From: Ilyonectria destructans
Lineage: Eukaryota; Ascomycota; Sordariomycetes; Hypocreales; Nectriaceae
Reading direction: 5' to 3'
NCBI GenBank assembly: GCA_020740775.1
Contig: JAHEWK010000002.1
Location: 3,534,001-3,598,000, forward strand
Length of the DNA stretch: 64,000 nt
The first letter of the stretch is position 1; each line of letters starts with the position of its first letter. The notes beneath the pieces are model-generated. The model was not told the DNA's origin, made no database searches, and saw nothing but the letters and a program-made list of their open reading frames with translations. This document shows, in pieces, positions 57,205-64,000 of this stretch. The position numbers were made by a program, and so were the translations under genes.

Positions 57205-58905
57205 GATGGATGGTGGGCCTCGTGCCAATGTGGCTGGAGAGACGTAGCCAAAGCGCCTTCAGGTAATCGGAAGAAACAAGTCGCCAAAGAAGTTAGCTAG
57301 AGAAGGAGTGGATGAAGTTGATGAGGTTAAAGTCTAGACCACACACTACAGCTAGGATGGCCGCCAGGAGTATTTATCAAACATGGGAGAATTTGCATCG
57401 GACTTGGAACGAGTCCGACAAGGGATCCGCCCGACCCATCTGGAGCCCCCTGCCGGCCATTCTCGGGGTGCAATGTGTACTGCCACGAGGAATGAGACAT
57501 GAATTTCCAGATCGACTGGGATCGTTTGGCGTTGCGGGTCGGCTTGGCGGGTCCAACGGGTTCCACAAGAGCCGCGATGCCTAGATGCATCTGGGACAGA
57601 AGTTCGCATTCGCAAAGGAGCAAGGACCCGTTCCGCTGAGTCATGCACGCATATTACATATTACATCCGAAGGTAAAGTGTATAGATCGCGCCGCGGACG
57701 GCGGAATGTCGTCATTCTGATAAGGGTGCTTTGTGCTGGATGAAAAGATTACGATATTTGCCTCAATACGTTTTTGGGGTGCCAGGTGTGGGGCCGGTCC
57801 GGAGAGCCGGGTCAACTGGACGTTGGGATGAACTCGGAGAGATGACAAAACTCAGTGTGAATTTGCCGGAGGTCGCGCTCGCTATTACTATTATGCCGTG
57901 GCGGACAGCATCGGAGTGCCCCCATGTCCGACAATGCCGCGATGACGTCCATGATTGGGGAAGGATTGGGGAAGTTAGAGGGGAGCTAGAATTCTCCACA
58001 GTCCTTTGGGGGGATGAAAAGGCCGACGGCCGAAAGCATCAATAACAAAAGGAGGTTGTCAGGGTCTGCCTAGAATCAGAAGCTCGGTTGTGACAGGAAA
58101 TGGTTGCAGAAATAATGACTAAGCGGCAGTTGGACAATTGAAACCGCCGCCAACTTCCGACCGCGAAGTTTGAGCACTGCAAGCCCCATAAAATTGGGAG
58201 CAGCATGGCCGCCTCCCACATGGAAAACGGGGCCTCCCGCCCAACAGTGGCCAGCGATTAAGATACGGGGCAGTGATAGCGCTGACGCCAACTCGTTTAG
58301 CAGCCCGCAGGGGGCTTCGGCAGCACCCAACCCCAGGCCTCAAGTACCGTAAATCCGTGATCAAGCCTCTTCTAGCGGGGCGCCTGAAGCCCCTGGCGTC
58401 ATCAACCGCTGGAAGGGGACGCCAGCTAATCCCCTTTGGGCCAACTTCCGCTGAGTCAGCGGTGATCCAAACTGCCACCAACATGCTCGTCTTCACAACC
58501 ACACGTCGTCCGCAGAATCCGCCCTCGGCCTGCCCTGTTTCCCGTCGGACTCTTCTCAAGTCCACATCTTCCGAATTTGGAGGCTCCAGGGTGTCCTCAG
58601 TCAGCATACCCAGTGTACAACCCGCGTATACGTCAATACGCCGACTGAGCTGACCTGAGCATTGAGCATACGCCCTGCGCCCCGCTCCCACATGCCGCCC
58701 TAGTTGTGGCTTTGGCGTTACTCCCGAGATCATATCCCCGAGTGTCTGCACCCTCTCTCCCGGTGGCTGCCTCTTCCCGCCGCCGAATCCGTTCGGTGTC
58801 GGTAGTTACAAGGGCCGGACAGCGCTGACAAAAAGCGCCGCAGGCCTCTGTTGGTCTCCAATTGTCCAAGGAATCCTTACTTAATCGGGGACTCGCATCG
58901 GCACC
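57205..58905. promoter_or_regulatory. Divergent region between PDR pump and Zn2Cys6 regulator
   Basis: 1.7 kb between back-to-back starts. It is rich in CGG/CCG triplets of the kind read by Zn2Cys6 factors. The best site is GCCGCGGA at 57691-57698, one base from the yeast PDRE core TCCGCGGA; a direct pair GGCCGACGGCCGA lies at about 58021. Open frames inside (58119-58751 minus and others) overlap on both strands and are rejected. Confidence 0.4.
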
Positions 58906-61387
58906 ATGGGCCAGAAGCGCGCCTGTGATGCCTGCCACGCCAGGAAAGTAGGTACCATGTCAGTTCAGGGACCCCAAGGCCCAACATTTCATACCCTGGG
59001 ACCCTCCGTTTCCTTTCTGTCCCTTGGCACACAGTCCTGTTCCCGATTCAGTCTCAAAGCCAAGAGTCCACCGTGAGACTTTTACTGATTCACGCACAAC
59101 TAGATTCAATGTGATTCAGCCAAGACAGACGCCTCCTGTAATTGGTGTGATCATCACGGTCTTACATGCACTTTTAATAGAGTGAGGGGGAGGAGAAAAC
59201 AGGCAAAGCCAAAGTAGGTCCTATTTATCCACACTCTTCGTTCTTTTGTCCATTGGCCAAGGGGCCCAGTCTAACATGCATGGTGCCGTCTCTCCTGATT
59301 CAGGTCCAAATTGAGCTCCGAACAGAGCCTCACCGAACGACTCGAACGCATCGAGGATGCTTTAAAAAGGACAATTGCTCACCATGAGACGGCCAACACA
59401 TCTGAAGCTGCTTCCGCAGCTTCAACGTCACCATTCACATCAACTACTTTCACCTCAACTCCTTCCGTCAACACTCGCTCTCAAACGAGAGACCGCTTGA
59501 GCAGGGACCCAGTGACCAAGGAACCAACGAATCTTGGGGAGCAGTTTGCCGCCTATGAGTCAACTCGATCACCGTTTATTTCCACTCCTAGCAGTTGCTT
59601 CACCACCAGTGTCTCTTTTGGCCACATTCACTACGCCGGGCATCATCTTGGACAAATCAGCTCCCACAATGGCATGCCTGTACTCTCCGATGAAGGTCAA
59701 AACTGGATATCATCGAGAACCGGCGAGGATATCTCATTTGGAAGATTCCACCACGGATTTCAGAACCGGATTCTCCCTCCGGCTCTGTCGCCCTCCCACT
59801 TTGCCAGGTCGGAGAGCGAACTCTATGAGCTGCCGGAGAGGAGCCTTGTGGAGCTAGTCCTTGATGTATTTTGTACCTCTGCGTTCAGGTTAGTTTTCCC
59901 TGTGATAGATCGAGTTCTCTTTGAAGAAACCATGGCGTTGGCATACGAGCCATGCGATGGACCGCCATCTCTTGAGCGCATCAGCGCCAAAGGTTGTGTC
60001 CTTGCTTTCGTCTCTATAATGGTCATGTTTCCCGGAGGTCAAAGGGAGCTATTACCCTCCATAGACGGCGATGCATGCGCTGTCAAGGCGCATTATTTGC
60101 TGTCAGACGTTTTTGAAGACTCAAGTCTCCTGAGCCTTCAAACCGTCTTCATGTTGGTAAGTTTAATTATGCTCCTCCAAATCTACGCCATAATACAAAG
60201 CATAATTTAACATAACTTCCAGCACATGCACCAGACATTTTCGGGCCGTTTGCAATCGGCGAGCATGCTGCATGCGATTGCTTGTCGTATTGTTTTCATG
60301 CTCGGGGGGCATACCTACCAACCTATCAGATCTTTCGGTTCTGAAGCAACCCGGAAAGAACGGGAAACTCGCCAGCTGCGCATGTTATTCTGGCTGTGTT
60401 ACATTTTCGACAAGGACATCGCGCTTCGCACAGGCCAACCGCCACTGATGACTGACGACTATTGTGACCTCACGCTTCCAGAAAACTACGTAAACTGTTA
60501 CTTTTACCTGCCGGACCTGGATGAGAACAATTCTGTGTCCAGCAGGAATGAAGAGCTCACACCTCACCTTCCTGGGGACCCACTCTTGAGCCACCTCAAG
60601 GACAAAACTTGTCGTATGCTTTACTCGGCACAGTCTCTCAAGAAATCAGACGCCGAGTTGCTCCGCGACATCCGAGAGCTGGACGACGAACTTGAGAGTT
60701 GGCGACTATCTATTCCTCCCGACTTTCGACCTTCACTGTCGATAACGGAGAACTCAAAATTCCTTCCCCCGAATATGAAGCTGCCGCGAAGTATGCGACA
60801 TATCGGTTTGCATGTCGAGTACCACCATCTCATGACAACAATCCACAGAGCGAGCGGCAGATGCTTTGCGATGCAGTCCGAAAATGGTTCCAATGACGCT
60901 GAGTGGAGCGGTGGTGTTCGATCCAGCATCGCACTCTCGTTGGAAGCAAGCCGTTCGACCATCATCTTCTTGAAAGCAGCGGTGAGCGGACTTGCTGGCG
61001 AGGCATTCTGGTGAGTAAATAACCTTGCCCAACCTTTTCCAGGCCCATTTGTGTCTACCCTAAAATTCCCATGCAGTTAGTATCCGGATCACTGACTCCC
61101 GACATTACAGGATCATCGTATTTTATCCCACCTCCGCCATCTTGTCCCTCTTTCTCAACATCATCATGTACCCTTTGGACCCCCAGGCCAAATTCGACAT
61201 AGAGCTTCTCAGCGAGGCTGCTGATTTAGTCAGAAGCATGCCGGTCCGCAGGATGACGGCTTACGAGATGAGCTACATGAAGCTAGTAAACGACTTTGTC
61301 GCTGAGCTTATACGACTTGCGCATTGCGCCATTGCTAAAGCGACGATCGAGCGAGACCAAGGACAGCAAAACACTCCAACTGGGTGA
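58906..61387 (+). CDS. Zn2Cys6 transcription factor (Fungal_trans type)
   Basis: Five exons (58906-58947, 59104-59213, 59304-60156, 60223-61010, 61111-61387) give 689 residues. The zinc cluster is C7-x2-C10-x6-C17-x8-C26-x2-C29-x6-C36, split by a 156-bp first intron after CDACHARK. A basic linker (RGRRKQAK) and a short coiled-coil (SLTERLERIEDALKR) follow. The middle region has the usual fungal-TF order: FCTSAFRLVFPVIDRVLFEE, MLHAIACRIVFMLGGH, and RMLFWLCYIFDKDIALRTGQPP. It is nuclear and probably activates transporter or detoxification genes. It lies head-to-head with the PDR pump, which is the obvious candidate target, by position. Confidence 0.9.
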
Positions 61388-62165
61388 CAGGATGGTTTAA
61401 TGGAAGGAGTTGTGATTGTTGGAGTTTGTTGGTGTAAGGGTTGGTAAATGGAATGTTTTTGTGGGGGCGCTTGGAAGAATGGAACAGGTCAGGATAGAAG
61501 GATAGATGGTGAACATTGTCATTTAGGTTCGGTTTAATCACCCATAGACACTGGAATATTCCCCTTGGCACTTCAACGCTGTCATACAATACCGTTAGAA
61601 ATCATCCACCTTACACTCAAAGATTTGAGTTACTACATGGCCCTACGAAAATATCACACATTAAGTCTTAGCTTATTCCAAAAAGCTTTTGTCGTATTTC
61701 CCAAGTTAGCTAGAATACACATTCTACTAGGAATATTAACAACAGCATTTAGTTTATTTATTTGTGAGCGCGCGCCCACGGACCTACCCTATATCTCGAC
61801 ACATCGTAACTCCAGACCCAGAAGAGAGGGAGAAGGAGGCATAGAGGTACTTGTATGACTCGGTAATTATGTTTTAATTCATAATCCACCGTTGTTTATC
61901 ATCCATTCTGCTTGCGCTAGTGTAGAGTAGTCAAATAGTATAAATAATTATTCACCAATGCTGGGAGAAAGAAACAACACAAAATCCAATCAGACATGGA
62001 AGCACAAAACTTATGAATAAATTCAAGGGTATCTATTTCGTATCGTATTTCATGGGTGACGTCATAATTCATAGCCCAGACTTCAACTGTATCTTGTGCA
62101 TGCGAATGGAGTATAGTTCTCTATATAATATAGCCCACATAAAATCCTCAGAGAGCTTGCCTAGA
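61388..62165. other. Intergenic, 0.8 kb
   Basis: 3' flank of the regulator and AT-rich sequence before the MFS remnant. No gene or clear repeat was recognised. Confidence 0.45.
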
Positions 62166-62396
62166 CTAGCTTCTGGCGGTCAATTTCTCACCGTAACTGA
62201 TAAAGACAAATGGAATAATGCCGATAGCTATTGAAATAAATCCGAGAACGGATGGTGCCCAGTGAATTCTGAGTTTGCTGGACTTGGAGCCGGCTGCTAG
62301 TGGAACTAGGATTGCTCTAATAGATCGGAGACAGCTGGCACCAGCATGGGCTGAGGCGGATTGTTGGTGGAAAGCGTCAGTGATGAAGTTTAACAT
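62166..62396 (-). pseudogene. C-terminal remnant of an MFS transporter
   Basis: The 76-codon minus frame reads like the last two membrane spans of a fungal DHA1-type (polyamine/drug) MFS transporter: FITDAFHQQSASAHAGASCL, AILVPLAAG, HWAPSVLGFISIAIGIIPF, and a charged tail YGEKLTARS. Everything upstream is missing; the similarity ends three bases before the inverted-repeat element begins at 62400, and no MFS text appears on the far side of that element. Confidence 0.7.
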
Positions 62397-62399
62397 GCT

Positions 62400-62476
62400 T
62401 CAGACGGAGATATGGATTACAATTGCGCTACCGGAAAGAGGAGTGATCATTCCCTTTTGCCGTAGCGGAATTGCGA
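62400..62476 (+). repeat. Left terminal inverted repeat
   Basis: Pairs with 63456-63532 in inverted orientation, 72/77 identical by eye. Central shared block: GAGGAGTGATCATTCCC. Confidence 0.85.
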
Positions 62477-62499
62477 CAAAAAAGCATTTTCCATTGTAC

Positions 62500-63475
62500 C
62501 GCCAAGTCCAGGCTCAAGTTCATTCAGGTGAACGACTAGCCCTACAGGGCGTGCTGGACGCTGTTGGACACCAGCACCACGTACGTGAAGACCAAGCACG
62601 TCATCATGTTCATCTTCTGCATGCCAACCAGGTAGTACAAGATGGCCGCCACCTTGGAGATCGCGATGATGCTGAACGTGGGGTCCAGTGGGGGTCTCGA
62701 AGTCCTTGGCGACCAACAGGGCGATGTTGTTCGACACCAACGGGTTCCTCCCCAGGGTCGCGTAGGCTGGCTGCCTCATCTTCTCCGCGTTCAGCTTGTT
62801 GATCTCTAAGTTGGGGATCATGACGTTCGGGAAGGTCTGCACCCTGGTCGACACTAACACGGACACCATCTAGATGCAAATCTCTTCTCTCATCTGGGGC
62901 GCCTCTAAGTTCAGGTTCTTCGCGTCCGCGTTTCATGGTCTTGGCCACGACGCTGTCCCAGTAGTACTGGTAGCTGTCCTTCGACATCTTCTGGCAGTTC
63001 TTGTCCAAGTTCAACTAGACCGAGGTCGTCTTCGAGAAGTTCTCCCAGGTGATCTTCTCGACAGGGGTCGAGAGGATCCGGCACAGCAAGTCCAAGCCCG
63101 GGTTCGTCCCCGGGATGTTCACCGCCGGGAACTTCCGCAGCCTGCCGGACTCCGAGACGTACTGGCAGATCTGGCTGTCCACGAACGCCCTGGTCTTCGT
63201 GAACCAGGCCTGGTACTTCGAGTCCGGGTCCATCGAGTCCATCGCCTTCGAGACCCTCCGCTGGCTCTTGATGACCGAGAAGAGGAAGTACACCATGAAC
63301 ATATCCTCCGCGTTCAAGCCCCTCTCCCTCATTATTTTCATCAGCATGGCCCTGTACAGGTGGGAGTTCATCTTCCCGAAGACGACCCACTCCTCCTTCT
63401 TCGAGGTGATCCACTTCAACAGGTCCATGTTCGCCCCGATCATGGTCAGGCAGTGCCGCAATGCCGCTACGGCAA
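62500..63475 (-). pseudogene. Broken foreign gene, possibly an endogenous viral element
   Basis: Three minus-strand blocks read in order as one helical, Met-rich protein: about 63475-62935, then after a frame change 62930-62695, then after another change 62694-62555. In-frame stops (63015-63017 and 62871-62873) and at least two frameshifts break it. Codon use (TCG, TTG, AGG, GGG, GAC) differs from neighbouring genes. I see no transposase, nuclease or fungal family motif. The composition and all-helical look resemble an RNA-virus nucleocapsid or coat protein, which is inference; the virus group is not recognised. Confidence 0.45.
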
Positions 63476-63532
63476 AAGGGAATGATCACTCCTCTTGCCG
63501 GTAGTGCAATTGTAGTCCATATCTCCGTCTGA
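63456..63532 (-). repeat. Right terminal inverted repeat
   Basis: Reverse complement of 62400-62476 with five mismatches. Its inner edge runs straight into the first block of the broken gene. Confidence 0.85.
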
Positions 63533-64000
63533 CACCAACTACCTAAAGTAAGAACTAAACTTTAGTTATTAACTAAGTACTAAATAATAAAGGTCTAAGG
63601 AGCTTATTAGGCACTGAAAGATACTGCCCACGTACTGTATTACACTGTACGGCCGATACATACCTCTACCTGAGGAAGTTGTCGAATTTCCTGCGCCAGC
63701 CTTCATAGACCGAGCGGATAATATCGCTTTCTTCTTATCGACGGTAACTAACCCAGCACACACAGACCTCAGCTAACGTATTGGTACAAATAATACAACC
63801 AAAAGAAACCATCGTTCCTCGTGCGATACCAGCATTTCTTCTCCTCTTGGTCTTCCTCTCCTCTCTGTCCTCCTCGGAGTCTGGGATTACCATGTCTCGA
63901 GGGTAGAGCGACGCGGGCTGAGCCGAGAGGATGGCCATGGACATGGGATCGGGTAAAGGTAAAGTTGCTGGCATCGATACGGGAGAGCTCATCGGCGATG
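63533..64000. other. AT-rich scrap and right edge of window
   Basis: AT-rich at 63540-63600, then the NLR fragment at 63713-63771. A minus-strand open frame from 63992 (starting MSSPVSMP, with an acidic/basic PDSEEDREERKTKRRR stretch) may be the start of a gene or an element ORF; too little is visible to name it. Confidence 0.35.
63713..63771 (-). pseudogene. Fragment of a second NLR (NACHT-to-ANK linker)
   Basis: Minus-strand reading gives VCAGLVTVDKK, matching SVCAGLVTVDKE in the intact NLR, and the DNA matches about 46275-46331 with a 3-bp length difference and roughly 85% identity by eye. Nothing else of the gene is left here. Confidence 0.6.

Larger units (their letters stand above)
62400..63532. 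mobile_element. 1.13-kb element with 77-bp terminal inverted repeats
   Basis: The sequence beginning TCAGACGGAGATATGG at 62400 recurs as reverse complement ending at 63532. The two arms match at 72 of 77 positions (62400-62476 and 63456-63532) and diverge abruptly inward. No clear target-site duplication is visible, and no transposase motif was recognised inside, so it looks non-autonomous or a decayed capture product. The interior is GC-rich compared with its flanks and contains a broken foreign-looking gene. Confidence 0.8.

Noticed and set aside
58119..58751. 210-codon minus frame upstream of the PDR pump
   Set aside because: Arg/Gly/Pro-rich text without a motif; overlaps an equally plausible plus frame.
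63735..63992. 85-codon minus frame at the right edge
   Set aside because: It overlaps the NLR fragment in another frame and is too short to identify; not called as a gene.
1..64000. CRISPR arrays, bacterial-type promoters and ribosome binding sites
   Set aside because: The sequence is eukaryotic and intron-containing; no spaced identical repeats of CRISPR type were seen.

Overview
The window is nuclear DNA of a filamentous ascomycete (Pezizomycotina), most likely a Sordariomycete and possibly Hypocreales. The evidence is many short spliceosomal introns (about 48-156 bp, GT..AG), GC-rich third codon positions in housekeeping genes, two Zn2Cys6 regulators, a full-length PDR-type ABC pump, a PNP-NACHT-ankyrin NLR, and several fungal-only nuclease-fold families. 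The order-level placement is inference. There is no operon structure, CRISPR array, tRNA or rRNA that I can support. CDS coordinates are genomic spans; exon boundaries were worked out by hand from splice consensus, reading frame and family continuity.

Layout. 1-2.4 kb: 5' end of the coatomer gamma gene (minus) and the F1-ATPase assembly factor ATP12 (plus). 4.1-5.9 kb: a secreted, probably GPI-anchored aspartic protease. 6.7-8.0 kb: a PD-(D/E)XK nuclease-like protein. 9.6-11.6 kb: a peroxisomal 4-coumarate:CoA ligase-like acyl-CoA synthetase. 13.3-13.9 kb: a small secreted protein. 15.0-16.9 kb: a laccase-type multicopper oxidase. 18.2-25.0 kb: a likely amine/GABA catabolic neighbourhood with a succinate-semialdehyde dehydrogenase, a divergent RidA-flavin amine oxidase fusion and a ketopantoate-reductase-family enzyme. 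25.5-36.2 kb: a mixed accessory segment (multi-span membrane protein, DUF7924-like proteins, an orphan nuclease-like protein, a decayed kinase-like gene) that also holds a peroxisomal FMN 2-hydroxyacid oxidase. 36.8-43.2 kb: class II aldolase, Zn2Cys6 regulator, extended SDR reductase. 44.7-48.8 kb: the NLR, with highly uniform ankyrin repeats. 50.0-51.5 kb: a cytochrome P450 pseudogene. 52.8-61.4 kb: the PDR pump and a divergently transcribed Zn2Cys6 regulator. 61.4-64 kb: a scrap region with an MFS transporter remnant, a 1.13-kb element with about 77-bp terminal inverted repeats around a broken foreign-looking gene, and an NLR fragment.

How the genes fit together. Three enzymes end in canonical peroxisomal PTS1 tripeptides (AKL, SRL, SKL), and two of these are H2O2-forming oxidases, so peroxisomal oxidative catabolism is well represented. 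The amine oxidase/SSADH pair plausibly turns an amine into an aldehyde and then an acid. The PDR pump and its divergent regulator look like an inducible efflux pair. The accessory stretches (25-31, 34-36, 41-52 and 61-64 kb) carry the NLR, nuclease-fold proteins, pseudogenes and repeats expected of fast-evolving compartments.

The most unusual items are the TIR-bounded element carrying a decayed, virus-like cargo, the RidA-amine oxidase fusion that has lost the usual Rid arginine, and the NLR with a hydrophobic insert in its nucleosidase-like domain and near-identical ankyrin repeats.
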